DNA of 64,000 nucleotides from a virus. The first letter of the stretch is position 1. Every line of letters begins with the position of its first letter. The stretch covers positions 44,504 through 108,503 of the IMG/VR virus record IMGVR_UViG_3300033141_002573; one strand, written 5' to 3'. Position numbers and translations under genes: made by a program. This document shows, piece after piece, positions 1 to 9,577 of this stretch. The notes below the pieces were generated by a model. The model did no database searches. It was given only the letters and a program-made list of their open reading frames with translations, and was not told the origin of the DNA.

Positions 1-1043
1 CCGGTACAATAGATTTCGAGGTCGTTCAGGTCGGCCCCGTCCATGTCCCTGACATGAAGACCACTGAATGAGTATTCGCGGGGGGCATGTATTCTACCCT
101 GCCAGGCAAATCCTGCTGTATGCAACTCATCGGGTGCATACAGGCGTATCGTGGAACCCGACCCGATAACCTCCATCTTCGTTCCTAGCCACGATTCGCC
201 TGTGCATGTCGGGTTAAGCACCTTGTGGAGTCTGCTTGCGTCTATCGGGCACTCTGTCCATGTAACATCCTCCGCCCGAACGTGGTCACCTGCTGTCGCC
301 GAGTAATGTCCCCCAGACACCAACGTAACCGTAAGCAACGCAGAAATATTAATAGGCGTATCCGGGGTACAAGTATACTGATATGCCCCTTGTTCGGTGA
401 CAACCCTTACCGTAACAGTCTGCTCCTCCTCCATTACCCACTCGTCCTTCCCGCGCATCTCCTTAGCGTGAGTAACACCAGTCTTCTCCCCTATTGGGTG
501 TTCGCTCACGCTTTCCTCAACGGTAGCATCTACGTCTATAGTCACTTCCCAATCATGAAAAGCGTCATCCAACTCATACCATTCGTCAATTAGCGGAGTT
601 TCATGCCACCCACGTGCGTGTACCATCAACTTCCCATTGTGGATTTCGGGCCATAACTGAGGACCAATACCATAGTTATCAAGATGTAAGTACACACCTG
701 CCCCACCCCCACACCCTGTGTATCCATCTGCCGTGCTACTGCACAGGAACCTCAGCGTCGCGCTCGCACCGAAATGCCCCGGTATCTGTGTCTTCGCTGC
801 CATCGGCCCTTCTCCGTCCTCCCACCTAAGCTCTATGCGTTCACCGTCGCTTGTCCTGAGCACCGGCCTCTCGCCGGTCGGGTCTATCGTCGCCGAGAAC
901 GTGAAAGCCGCCCCGTCCTCCTCGCCCCTCGGCACCCCGATAAGCCACTCCTGCATCCGCCGCTCGCCCGCTGGAGTCCGCGCTGCAATGATAATGCCCG
1001 TCCCCACCACCAGCACAACCAACAACGGCCACGTCTTGTTCAT
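1..1043 (-). CDS. Membrane-anchored phage protein, partial (cut by window edge)
   Basis: An open frame starts at ATG 1043 and runs off the left edge without a stop, giving at least 347 residues. The SD GGAGGA lies 8 bases upstream. Residues 5-21 are hydrophobic after MNKTW, which suggests a signal anchor or secretion signal. The rest is soluble and rich in Gly, Thr and Glu, with a Gly/Cys-rich stretch near residue 105. It follows the tape measure gene by 72 bp on the same strand, where distal tail proteins are usually encoded, but I recognise no tail fold and the N-terminal membrane segment would be unusual for one. Function unknown. Confidence 0.7.
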   Translation of the reverse strand, partial: MNKTWPLLVVLVVGTGIIIAARTPAGERRMQEWLIGVPRGEEDGAAFTFSATIDPTGERPVLRTSDGERIELRWEDGEGPMAAKTQIPGHFGASATLRFLCSSTADGYTGCGGGAGVYLHLDNYGIGPQLWPEIHNGKLMVHARGWHETPLIDEWYELDDAFHDWEVTIDVDATVEESVSEHPIGEKTGVTHAKEMRGKDEWVMEEEQTVTVRVVTEQGAYQYTCTPDTPINISALLTVTLVSGGHYSATAGDHVRAEDVTWTECPIDASRLHKVLNPTCTGESWLGTKMEVIGSGSTIRLYAPDELHTAGFAWQGRIHAPREYSFSGLHVRDMDGADLNDLEIYCT

Positions 1044-1115
1044 TTTTATCTTCCTCCACATACATGTTGTGAAGGAAGTATACCACAACAACTGCTATTA
1101 TTCAAGCACCATGGG

Positions 1116-4100
1116 CTACGGCCTGTGTATTGCCCGTCGCTCCGCACGTCCCTCATTGTCGAGTCGAGTTTTCACCTCAGCCTCGATGCCTTTCTCTGTG
1201 TGGACATCAACATCGATAGCCAAGCGATGTCCAGCCGCTATTGCACCAGCCGCTCCAAGGCCGGTAGCAACTGGTTCCACCCCTCTCGTAACCGTTGTAG
1301 AAAGACCGCGCCTTAACACCCATCCCATCGACCTATAACCAGCTTCCTCCCAGAGCCAATCCTCAATGGTCTTCCTCCCCAACTTCTGGACCACTCCCTT
1401 CGACACAGCCCCTGTAACCACTGTTTCACCAGCCAACCCCAACCCCGCTGTACCTAGAGATCCTGCCAACAAGGCGATGTCCGCCACCAGCTTAGCCTGT
1501 CGGGCGTCTCTCATAGCATCCTCTAATTTCCCGTGCCCAGTACGTACATTGTAAAGTGCAGTAGGGCCTGGTATCCCCGTAAAACTCTCATACGCGTACT
1601 CCCAAATGGGCGGCTGCCTCCAAGGGCCTGTAGGGAAGGTAATCTGTGCCACTTCTTTCTCTAATTCAATATCCCTACGTCTGCGTGCCTCATCTTCCTT
1701 CTCCCATTTTGCATGAAGAACAGCTATTGCACGTTCAGCACTAGCCTCACGTTCCCCTCGTATCTGGGCCATCTCAGCACGAGCCTTTATTGTACGCTGA
1801 CGCTTTGCAGCAGCCCTAAGCATTGCAAGCGTAACCGGATCCAGTTGAGGCGGACGCTTTACAGTCCAAGGAAGTTCCCGAAGATTTACGTTCTTCTCCC
1901 CGGCTGCTATCCTTAACTCTTGTTGAACACGCTCTTGAGCAAAACTAAAAGCATCCTCCGGTCTCATCCCCGATCTGATTCCACCAAGCGCGTATGCTTG
2001 GTATCTAGCAATATCAAAGGCACCTGCCCCCTTCCCAAGGGCCTTCGTAATGGATTCGCCCATCACAGCAGCCCCTCTTTCGGAGGCTCCTTCTATTTCC
2101 TCCCTCATACGACCAGCACCCGTTTCCGCTGCCTTCTCTTGCCCCTCCCAAAAAGCCCTAATGGTATCCTCGTAGCTAGGCGCTGCTCCCATTTTCCCAA
2201 GTTGGGTCTGCAATATCTTTGCGTACTCAGGACTTATCGCTTGCGCAACAGCAATCAGCCCCCCTGTCCCACCGGCAGCGGACCTCTGGCCCTTACCAGT
2301 TGCTGCCTTCCCCGCAGTCTCTATCCTATCACCAACACCCCGTAGGCTCTCACTAAACGCACGTGCGTCTTCGACCATCTTATCCTGGGCATCGTACCAA
2401 TTCTTTCTCCGTTGGTGGGCCTCGTAGAGGTCTTGCACATATTTTCGTACAGCCCTGTCAAACTCCTCATCGCTTACACCTGGACGCTTCCGAATCTGGT
2501 GTTTTACACCCTCTACGATACGACCCAGATCCTCCTTCTTCGTTCCAAATGGGATACCGGGAAACTCCCCCTCAAACATAGGCCATCCGTATTTCCTCAT
2601 CCTCCGCCGTGCGGCAGCAACATCCCCCTTCCACACCTCTCTCCTAGTTAGCCATCCAGCAGCTCTGCCGATAGCAACAAGGACCTCCAATATATGGGCA
2701 GTAAGATGAAGAAGTCTAGGCATCCACTCAAAAAACTTAGCCTTCAACTTCTCCATAATACCAGGTATGCCACCCATGCTTTCAACCCAAGCCAGAATCT
2801 TGTTCCCAATGAAAACAACAGTAGCTGTAAACGCAGCAATTATTGTTGGGAGCCTTTCGGTTATCCACTTTGCCAACTGACCCACGACATCCCATACACG
2901 TTTTATCATATCCGTTAGCGATGCAGCCCATGGCGCAACCTGTCTGGTCCCACCAGGCCCCTTTGGAAGAAATAGATCCCTCAGAGCAACCAGCGGAACC
3001 TTCAAGGGATTGATAACAGCGTAGCGTATCTCGTACACCATACGCGCCCAGAGGTCCTCAATGTCGGCAGTTACAGCCGCCCACGTGTAGGACATGGCCT
3101 CCGCTGCCCCACCTACCCGCGCTTCTATCATGTTCATGATGCCACGCAGGTTCTGTGTCAGATTCTCCGCAAGCGGACTAACACGGGTTCCCGCCTTTAT
3201 CCCAACAGCGCCGTACTTTATGGCCTCTTGAGGTTGGAACCCAAAACTTCTTCGGAGAACCCTAAACTGACCCCTTGCAGCGAGCATGATACCATAGACA
3301 GCATCCTCAAGAGGACGCTTAAACGCAATGGCTAGGTCCTCGGCCACCCTCATAACTTCCCACATGACCCTTCGGTCCCTTATACCCATCACCATTGCCT
3401 TTGTAACACCCTGTCCTATTTCAACCCACGTGAACGGAAGACCCACCGCCTCCTCCATAATACGGCGCATTACCTGGGGGGCAGCCTCCTTGAAAAGCAC
3501 ATCCATTCTTGCCCCAAGGCTCTCCATCTCAGCGGCTGCCTCAACTATGACCTTAGTGAAACGAACGAATAGGCCTATTAGTTGCTTCACCAAACGTATC
3601 ACACGATGAACAGACTCAGTGATAAAGCGCATAATGTTCCGCGCCATGTAGAAGAACGAAACAGCCAACCAATATGCCCCAATAAACATGCTGGACAACT
3701 TACCAATAACAGCCAGTGCCCTCCCTCCAGTTGACACAATTCCCTGAAGGAACTGGGCACCACCAGCGATTATCCCTCCGCCACGAGTACCTGATGCCTT
3801 TGCCTGCTTTGCTATACTACCGAAGAAACCAAGTCTCTTACGAAGTTCCTCGTTGTATTTCTTGTTATCCTTCAACGCTCGGTGATGTATCAGGACCATT
3901 CTCCGCTCGTCCTCACCAATGCGTTGTGTCCGCCTTTGGTTGTCCATCAACGCACGTTGATGGATAGCGGCCATCTTCCGCTCGTCCTCCACAGCGCGTC
4001 GCGTGCGTGCCTCTTCCTCCCTCGAAGCGCGAATCCGTGCTCTTTGTATCATTTCCTCACGAGTACGCACCCGCCTAAATCTCTCGGCCTCCATAGCCTC

Positions 4101-4568
4101 GATGGCCTTCTCTGTTTCCTTGCGTATCTGCAATTCACGCTTGGCAGCCTCGCGGATGGCCCTTACACGAGCACGGTGAACCTCTTCCTCATGGCTACGA
4201 ACACGCCGGAACCTGCGGTTTTCCTCCGCCTTTTGCTCCCTTGCGATACGCTCCTCCAGCTTGTAACGAGCATCGAGGGCCTTTATCCGCTGAGTGTAGA
4301 ACTCCCTCTCCCGCTTCGTCCTTTCGCGGAGAGCCTGACCATGCGCTCTGGTGATCTGCTCCTCCAAACTCCGTACTCTCTTAGCCTTTAACCTCTCAGC
4401 AGCTAAGGCTTCCTTTGCAATCCGCGCAGATGTAGACTTACCACCAGCCCTAGAAGACCTACTACCGCCACCAAGCGCGTTCTCCAATGACTGTAGCGTC
4501 CGCTTAGTTCTACGGCTCAGGTGGATGTCAATCTCGCCCCTAAGGGTTTTGACTGGACCATCAGGCAT
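1116..4568 (-). CDS. Tape measure protein
   Basis: This 1150-residue protein is the longest in the window. Residues 1-240 are highly charged coiled coil made of repeated Arg/Glu-rich units around the phrase RVRSxEEx. Hydrophobic helices follow at about 295-365, then a long helical region, a second amphipathic/hydrophobic stretch and a Gly/Ala-rich segment near the C terminus. This is the usual plan of siphovirus tape measure proteins, which set tail length and are packed inside the tube. I chose ATG 4568 because GGAGG lies 9 bases upstream and it overlaps the preceding gene by 8 bases. An in-frame extension upstream (to 4637) lies inside that gene and lacks support. At about 0.15 nm per residue the tail would be near 170 nm. 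Confidence 0.9.
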   Translation of the reverse strand: MPDGPVKTLRGEIDIHLSRRTKRTLQSLENALGGGSRSSRAGGKSTSARIAKEALAAERLKAKRVRSLEEQITRAHGQALRERTKREREFYTQRIKALDARYKLEERIAREQKAEENRRFRRVRSHEEEVHRARVRAIREAAKRELQIRKETEKAIEAMEAERFRRVRTREEMIQRARIRASREEEARTRRAVEDERKMAAIHQRALMDNQRRTQRIGEDERRMVLIHHRALKDNKKYNEELRKRLGFFGSIAKQAKASGTRGGGIIAGGAQFLQGIVSTGGRALAVIGKLSSMFIGAYWLAVSFFYMARNIMRFITESVHRVIRLVKQLIGLFVRFTKVIVEAAAEMESLGARMDVLFKEAAPQVMRRIMEEAVGLPFTWVEIGQGVTKAMVMGIRDRRVMWEVMRVAEDLAIAFKRPLEDAVYGIMLAARGQFRVLRRSFGFQPQEAIKYGAVGIKAGTRVSPLAENLTQNLRGIMNMIEARVGGAAEAMSYTWAAVTADIEDLWARMVYEIRYAVINPLKVPLVALRDLFLPKGPGGTRQVAPWAASLTDMIKRVWDVVGQLAKWITERLPTIIAAFTATVVFIGNKILAWVESMGGIPGIMEKLKAKFFEWMPRLLHLTAHILEVLVAIGRAAGWLTRREVWKGDVAAARRRMRKYGWPMFEGEFPGIPFGTKKEDLGRIVEGVKHQIRKRPGVSDEEFDRAVRKYVQDLYEAHQRRKNWYDAQDKMVEDARAFSESLRGVGDRIETAGKAATGKGQRSAAGGTGGLIAVAQAISPEYAKILQTQLGKMGAAPSYEDTIRAFWEGQEKAAETGAGRMREEIEGASERGAAVMGESITKALGKGAGAFDIARYQAYALGGIRSGMRPEDAFSFAQERVQQELRIAAGEKNVNLRELPWTVKRPPQLDPVTLAMLRAAAKRQRTIKARAEMAQIRGEREASAERAIAVLHAKWEKEDEARRRRDIELEKEVAQITFPTGPWRQPPIWEYAYESFTGIPGPTALYNVRTGHGKLEDAMRDARQAKLVADIALLAGSLGTAGLGLAGETVVTGAVSKGVVQKLGRKTIEDWLWEEAGYRSMGWVLRRGLSTTVTRGVEPVATGLGAAGAIAAGHRLAIDVDVHTEKGIEAEVKTRLDNEGRAERRAIHRP

Positions 4569-5148
4569 ACCAGACCGCCTCCACAGAACGCCAGGCAACG
4601 TTTTCGAACTCCCTGTCCATCCTACCGTAGGTCTCACTCATAAAGCGACGATGACGCGGGCTTACAAACACCCAGGGAGACCTCTCCCCAATCATGTCCA
4701 TCAACCTTGATTTGCCCTCGTAGGTCCTACTTACATTAAGACTTCCAACATCGATACCTGTAGCCCACCGTATCAACTTACGCCTAGCCCAACCGGTACG
4801 AGGGTTCCATAAGAGAACAGCGTGTGGGGTTATTCCATCATGCTTTCCCCACGGGTAGTGGAAAGGCCGTGGCCCATTCAACGACTCCTCAGGATCCATT
4901 ATCGTTGACGTGTCATCTGTATAGCCCAATACCACACGAACGCCATCGGACTCCTTCACCGTATCGAGGATACGAAAATCCCGCCGCATATCACCCTCGA
5001 ACTCAGGCATCATGCCAACCATTACCCTGTACATCTGGGACCCCAGATCAACAAGTGCAGGGTATAGCTCATCAACAATCCTAGAGGGAGCGGTTGGGAG
5101 TGTCGCTATCCAATGAGCAGTTGGCGCATCCCAAATCAGGTTATCCAT
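4561..5148 (-). CDS. Tail-module protein of unknown function
   Basis: A 195-residue protein between the tail chaperone reading frames and the tape measure. ATG 5148 has GAGGT 5 bases upstream and overlaps the stop of the chaperone frame by 8 bases. The tape measure overlaps its 3' end by 8 bases, so translation is tightly coupled. The sequence is mixed alpha/beta and ends with a basic, Arg-rich tail containing SPRHRRFMSETYGRMDRE. I do not recognise a family. Position suggests a minor tail or tail assembly role. Confidence 0.75.
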   Translation of the reverse strand: MDNLIWDAPTAHWIATLPTAPSRIVDELYPALVDLGSQMYRVMVGMMPEFEGDMRRDFRILDTVKESDGVRVVLGYTDDTSTIMDPEESLNGPRPFHYPWGKHDGITPHAVLLWNPRTGWARRKLIRWATGIDVGSLNVSRTYEGKSRLMDMIGERSPWVFVSPRHRRFMSETYGRMDREFENVAWRSVEAVWYA

Positions 5149-5548
5149 ACTTTGACCTCAGCCCCTTAGCGTCACCTTGCCAGTAGGCATTCCATATTGC
5201 CATCTTCCACCACGGCTGTCGATTCCATGGAATGTCATCTGGGAAAACATGAAGGGCTTGTGCAACCTGTGCCTCCTCGACTCGCCTGGCAACAAAGACA
5301 GCCATCTCCCTGTCGTATAAGGTTGGCCCATTTAACTTAGCATCGTTTGCCTTCTCTTCCGCCTCCAAAAACGCCTTCAGAGCAGCAATATCCAGTTTCC
5401 CGGTCTCGTCCACGAAGTCCGAGTGCCTACGTTTCTGTGCAGGCTCTGGTGGTTCGCTACCCCGAAGGCGTATCTCTACAGTTAACGACAGAAAGTCTAC
5501 ACTGTCTCCTCTGCCAAGCCGGATTCCTGCTGCTCTAGCGATTCCCCC
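5141..5548 (-). CDS. Tail assembly chaperone, -1 frameshift extension (T-like)
   Basis: This frame has no convincing start of its own. It is open from just after two stops near 5556 and overlaps the end of the upstream chaperone in the -1 frame. The string GCG GGG GAA at 5550-5542 allows a GGG-reading tRNA to slip back by one base. A frameshift there would fuse residues 1-169 of the upstream protein to about 135 residues from this frame. The best internal start is GTG 5413 (90 residues). Known biology: lambda gpG/gpGT and most siphoviruses make two chaperones by this mechanism just before the tape measure gene. One extra small gene lies between here and the tape measure. Confidence 0.7.
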   Translation of the reverse strand, partial: GGIARAAGIRLGRGDSVDFLSLTVEIRLRGSEPPEPAQKRRHSDFVDETGKLDIAALKAFLEAEEKANDAKLNGPTLYDREMAVFVARRVEEAQVAQALHVFPDDIPWNRQPWWKMAIWNAYWQGDAKGLRSKYG

Positions 5549-6054
5549 GCTTCATCAACTACCTCTTCACCCTCACCAAGCCACTCCATCGCCTTAAGCA
5601 CAAACCAGGAAAGAAGAGCATAGCTGGTTCGTGGATCCTTGAAGAAGGCAATGTTTTCCGAATCTTCCTTTTTCCATTTCCAAGGCTGAAACTGGGGTGT
5701 ACCATCAGAACTCGCTTGCTCTACAGGGAAACATGCGTCATTGACAACGTGCTGCCTGATCATCTCCTCAACCATCGGCATCAGACGGAACGTTCTAACT
5801 GTTTCCTCAGTAACATCTGCTGCCCCACGCCCGCCTCGAACCTCCGTCTTAACAACATCCTGACGACCAGCACTCATTATGGCGTCCTTCTGGGCACCAC
5901 CAACCTCATTGAACCGAACGAAGTACTTCCCTCCGTCACTGATGTCCACATCCTCCCCTGTGTCTTCGTCGTAGACGGTAAGAGGATAGGGGTCAGAAAC
6001 AGATACAGCAGCACGCCTAGCCATTACTCGCAACAGTTTCAGCTTGTCTGCCAT
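5497..6054 (-). CDS. Tail assembly chaperone (G-like)
   Basis: A 185-residue acidic protein. ATG 6054 follows a clear GGAGGAG 7 bases upstream. The N-terminal half resembles tail chaperones in layout, with a basic start, then a beta-rich region and a long helical C terminus. Its last 17 codons after GCG-GGG-GAA at 5550-5542 are overlapped by a -1 frame that continues to 5141. Position between the tail tube and tape measure genes and the overlapping frame both point to the gpG role: it coats the tape measure during tail assembly and is absent from the virion. The assignment rests mainly on position and frameshift, not on a sequence match. Confidence 0.7.
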   Translation of the reverse strand: MADKLKLLRVMARRAAVSVSDPYPLTVYDEDTGEDVDISDGGKYFVRFNEVGGAQKDAIMSAGRQDVVKTEVRGGRGAADVTEETVRTFRLMPMVEEMIRQHVVNDACFPVEQASSDGTPQFQPWKWKKEDSENIAFFKDPRTSYALLSWFVLKAMEWLGEGEEVVDEAGESLEQQESGLAEETV

Positions 6055-6077
6055 GTCAAGTCTCCTCCTTTTTGATA

Positions 6078-6425
6078 CTAAGACCGCTGACGCTGCATCA
6101 ACTCTGCACGCGCCAATCGCATCCCGTCCACAAGTTGACGCTTGCAGCGATCGTATTCCTTAGTATTGCTAACACCTAGACTGTCATCAGCCAAAGCATT
6201 GATAGCATCGATGACTGTCGATTCAGCCCCATCATCCACGGACAGAACAAAATAACACTTTGGCTTCCCATTCATTAGCAACTCCCCAGGTGCCTTTACT
6301 TGAAAGAGATCCACCCCTGGATAGTCGGAACACATTAGAGTGGTAGCCAGCGTCATGTCATCCGTGGTGAATATCCCAACCTCAAGTTGTTGAACAAGAT
6401 CCGTATGAGCTTCGTTAGCAGCCAT
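6078..6425 (-). CDS. Small tail-module protein
   Basis: A 115-residue protein starting at ATG 6425 with AGAGGA about 10 bases upstream. It lies between the tail tube gene and the tail chaperone gene. The C terminus is basic and helical (RCKRQLVDGMRLARAEL). No family recognised; position implies a tail assembly or minor tail role. Confidence 0.7.
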   Translation of the reverse strand: MAANEAHTDLVQQLEVGIFTTDDMTLATTLMCSDYPGVDLFQVKAPGELLMNGKPKCYFVLSVDDGAESTVIDAINALADDSLGVSNTKEYDRCKRQLVDGMRLARAELMQRQRS

Positions 6426-6457
6426 ATTTGGTCTTCCTCTCTATCAATTTTGTAGTA

Positions 6458-7396
6458 CTACGATAGGGTAACAGGTCCGGTGGTGCCATCATCAGACCCA
6501 AGCCCTATCCACTCAAGAGACTCAGGGATACGACCCTCGTTGGTCCCACCAGGGTCACCTGTATGAGTGGTCCACTGCATTCGATTGACAAGCACGGTAG
6601 CGGTTATACCACCCCTCGACATCACAAACTGAATACTGGCATCGTAATCCGTCGAGAAGTTGTTATCCGCCAGACTTTCGAAAACATCGTAAATGGACGA
6701 GTCAACAAAGTCTCGGCTGAGACTTCCAGTACAACTCTCACCCGCAACGTTGTAAAGCTTCTGGGGGTACTGACCATTCGTTGCAGTGATCCGCAACCCC
6801 TCAGCCGCGTCCTCAACATGCTCATCCAGTCTTACTTCTGCACTCTCTATGTCCACAGTTGAGGACAAACTCCCAACACCCCCAACGTCTATGGTAACTG
6901 CTGTTTCCTTCCACAAATAGGGGCCTACCCTGGTGTGCATACTCACCTCAGGAGTAGCACTACCCGGCCTCTTCCCCAGCAAACTAAGTTCCAGAGTAAC
7001 CGGACCACCCTTTTCAAACGCAATAGCGGCCTCCCTGACCTTCACATCCACAACCGATCGGATACCGCGAACCGGGTCGTACATGTAGACCGACGCAAAC
7101 TTCCCCTGGTTGTAGCTATCCCTATCCTGTATCCAAGACATAAGCGACGACCACAATGTAGCATCAGGAACAAGGGTAATAGGAGCACCACCCTCAAACC
7201 ATACGCCAGAGGAATAGAGGAGATGGAGGTAATCGTTGTAGTCGGCCTGCCTGTACTCCTCCTTGTTGATCTGAAGCTTAAAGTCCAGAGTATCCCTAAA
7301 GGGGACCCAGAGAACATTATCAGACTTCTCCGTTCCCTCTACGTCCTGGATCTGAAATCCAAATGCACAATGCTTTTCAAGGACTGTCCAAGACAC
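6458..7396 (-). CDS. Major tail (tube) protein
   Basis: A 312-residue, beta-rich protein starting at GTG 7396 behind GAGGCGATAAGG. It lies in the canonical slot: after the head-tail connectors and before the chaperones and tape measure. The central VTLELSLLGKRPG resembles the core beta strand of siphovirus tube proteins. It contains few Cys and many Asp and Ser, as is common in tube subunits. Alternative: a baseplate-type protein, less likely given gene order. Confidence 0.7.
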   Translation of the reverse strand: MSWTVLEKHCAFGFQIQDVEGTEKSDNVLWVPFRDTLDFKLQINKEEYRQADYNDYLHLLYSSGVWFEGGAPITLVPDATLWSSLMSWIQDRDSYNQGKFASVYMYDPVRGIRSVVDVKVREAAIAFEKGGPVTLELSLLGKRPGSATPEVSMHTRVGPYLWKETAVTIDVGGVGSLSSTVDIESAEVRLDEHVEDAAEGLRITATNGQYPQKLYNVAGESCTGSLSRDFVDSSIYDVFESLADNNFSTDYDASIQFVMSRGGITATVLVNRMQWTTHTGDPGGTNEGRIPESLEWIGLGSDDGTTGPVTLS

Positions 7397-7435
7397 CCTT
7401 ATCGCCTCACTCAGACAGACTTGTACGGTGGCTTA

Positions 7436-8233
7436 CTATATCCCAGTTATCTTATCGTAGGCACGAACACGTATCCCGTAAACAGCAATGTCAGCCCAGT
7501 CGATGTTATACTGATTTTTCAGCCGCACCAGACCTCCCCTAGCGTTAACACCCTGATGGCCTCCGTAGTGGGCAACATCTGCAAGAGAATCAAGAGCAGT
7601 ACCGCCCAGCGTATGATCCTGAAGAATCATATCTGCAATGGAATCCACTGTGTCCTTAAAGGCCTGCCTGTCATAGTTACTGTCCATAACCTCATAGTAC
7701 CTAACCACAAACCTCCAACGCTCGTCCCACGTAACATTTGTATGTGGCGTTCGCCTTCTATCAAGTTCAATAACACACACCCCAGGAAACCATTTCTCCT
7801 CAGGTTCTGTAAGGCCACTATCAGCAAAGTCCTCCTCCACAACCTGAAGATCAGACACGTAGCTCGGCAAGTCAGCATCCCGATAACGGACGTAAGCACC
7901 ACGCGCCGTGGTGTAGTCATGGTCAAGCGTACCAGCTATCTTAAGGTGGAGATCCGCATCCGACAAACCAGCAATCGTAACATCTTCACTGTACTCAACG
8001 TCATTCGGGGTATCCGTCGCACCGGGTTGAACAATGGTGATGTCGTTTGTAACCCCATAGAATGCCATAGTACCTGGAATGTTTGCAAGCGCCCAGGGAT
8101 GCTCAAACTCACAACCTACCTTTATGGTAGTATCACCAGCACTGGCATCCTCCTTCAACAACACACGCCCCCAAATGAGGTTCCTTATTCCTCTTCCCAT
8201 AGTCACAGGATAGGCGTTCACGGACAAAGACAT
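7436..8233 (-). CDS. Tail completion / neck protein
   Basis: A 265-residue protein. ATG 8233 shares its A with the TGA stop of the upstream gene (TGATG), with AGGTGG about 10 bases upstream. It contains a mixed region with FKDTVDSIADMILQDHTLGG, which resembles the helix of tail-terminator/minor-capsid proteins, followed by a final beta hairpin. Located between a connector candidate and the tube gene, it most likely joins head to tail or caps the tail. Family not certain. Confidence 0.6.
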   Translation of the reverse strand: MSLSVNAYPVTMGRGIRNLIWGRVLLKEDASAGDTTIKVGCEFEHPWALANIPGTMAFYGVTNDITIVQPGATDTPNDVEYSEDVTIAGLSDADLHLKIAGTLDHDYTTARGAYVRYRDADLPSYVSDLQVVEEDFADSGLTEPEEKWFPGVCVIELDRRRTPHTNVTWDERWRFVVRYYEVMDSNYDRQAFKDTVDSIADMILQDHTLGGTALDSLADVAHYGGHQGVNARGGLVRLKNQYNIDWADIAVYGIRVRAYDKITGI

Positions 8234-8814
8234 CAGGAAGATACCACCTTCATTGTTTCAACAACCTCAAAGGTGCGATAACCGGCAATCTGATGCGGCC
8301 ACCGCTCGGTAACCACCTGAAAGAACCTACTGGACCTAACAGTAGCACCAGACTCATAATCCCGAATAAGGGCCACGTCACCATAGAGTGTTAGTGAATC
8401 ATCCCCAACAGACTTAACAAGTGACAACTCCTCTCCGTTAGCATCCTTAATCAGCAGTTGATCGCCAGCCTCGAACCCAATGGTACTGACTACAGGTATC
8501 TCTGTGTCCCCAGCGGACAATGCAGAACTTGCCGTTGTAGCCACAGCGCACCATCTACCATCAAGCACCATGGGCTTCTTTACCTCAATGTAATAGTTGG
8601 GACGCACATCAATACCCCTTGGGAGCAACATCTTCGCAGGATGAGTACTGATACCCATTTCGTCCATCGAGGTTATCATTTCCGAATCGCTCTCGATAAA
8701 CGTGGCGGCAGTATCAACACCCAGCGTATCCTCCAAACTCAACACAGTATGTAAATCGTGCTTAACAGCACGACTGTTTCGGTAGATACGAATAGGATGC
8801 GTTGCCCCAAACAT
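8233..8814 (-). CDS. Head-tail joining protein candidate
   Basis: A 193-residue protein beginning at ATG 8814 directly after the TAG of the upstream gene. The middle is beta-rich with alternating hydrophobic and charged residues (IPVVSTIGFEAGDQLLIKD), similar in feel to stopper/neck proteins that contain a beta barrel. Placed between the adaptor-like gene and the neck gene. SD is weak (GGTGA), so translation is probably coupled. No firm family. Confidence 0.6.
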   Translation of the reverse strand: MFGATHPIRIYRNSRAVKHDLHTVLSLEDTLGVDTAATFIESDSEMITSMDEMGISTHPAKMLLPRGIDVRPNYYIEVKKPMVLDGRWCAVATTASSALSAGDTEIPVVSTIGFEAGDQLLIKDANGEELSLVKSVGDDSLTLYGDVALIRDYESGATVRSSRFFQVVTERWPHQIAGYRTFEVVETMKVVSS

Positions 8815-9576
8815 CTATTCACCAAACTTTCGATAGTAGGCAAGGCGCGTCCCTGGCGTTAGCCCATAAACAGCGGGATGGCTGTGGGAAACCAGAACAT
8901 TTCGGTACTTGGCTATGACACGCTTGATGTCTTCCTTCCACTCCTTAATGGTAGGAGCATACCTACCCTCACGGTACTGACTAAATGTAAGTTCACCAAA
9001 CTGGACCCTCTGGTAACCACCACCCACTCCAGGCTCAGCAACCTGTGCCGCACGGATAACTGAAAGAATGTGAATCGCGACCATCTTAGCCTGGGCATCA
9101 ACAACATCCGCAGGAGGGCTTTCCCATCCCCATGTGAGCGTCAACTCAATGTTCTTGTTACCACGTGCCCATACAGGATAACCACCGTAGTAATCCACAG
9201 GAGTTATCAGACCAGACTCATCCCACACATAATCGGTTAATGTCTGGTCGCTGTCACTTATAGTTATGGAAGTAACATCAAGCAGAGGCACAAAACCCCA
9301 TTGGGCAAGAGAAAGTCGCTCAGTGCCTGGGCCGTCCAGAGCTACATCAACGTTTTCATGGTAGCCAAAGTCCGTCCCTACGGCATCATCGAGACGCATA
9401 CGTGTCGGGGTAAGTTGGCTTGCTATCACACTACTGACATTTTCACCAGTTGTCCATGCCTCCAACGCATCCCCTTCAGCGTCAGGGGCAACTCCAACCA
9501 GAAGCAACCTGACATCATCCGCATCACAATAGGATGCCAGCGAACATGGGTCCTGTTCAGCCCTGCTGATGGACAT
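8815..9576 (-). CDS. Head-tail connector / adaptor candidate
   Basis: A 253-residue protein starting at ATG 9576 behind GGGGGTGAGA. The pattern of an early helix (CDADDVRLLLVG), a central beta region and a late helix (VDAQAKMVAIHILSVIRAA) is the layout of connector proteins of the gp6/gp15 kind. The C-terminal IKEWKEDIKRVIAKYRNV is basic. First structural gene after the glycosyltransferase. Assignment by layout and position. Confidence 0.6.
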   Translation of the reverse strand: MSISRAEQDPCSLASYCDADDVRLLLVGVAPDAEGDALEAWTTGENVSSVIASQLTPTRMRLDDAVGTDFGYHENVDVALDGPGTERLSLAQWGFVPLLDVTSITISDSDQTLTDYVWDESGLITPVDYYGGYPVWARGNKNIELTLTWGWESPPADVVDAQAKMVAIHILSVIRAAQVAEPGVGGGYQRVQFGELTFSQYREGRYAPTIKEWKEDIKRVIAKYRNVLVSHSHPAVYGLTPGTRLAYYRKFGE

Positions 9577-9577
9577 A

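Noticed and set aside
6935-8281. 448-codon plus-strand open frame opposite tail genes
   Set aside because: Antisense to two well-supported tail genes with SDs and overlaps; low-complexity, basic product with no motif.
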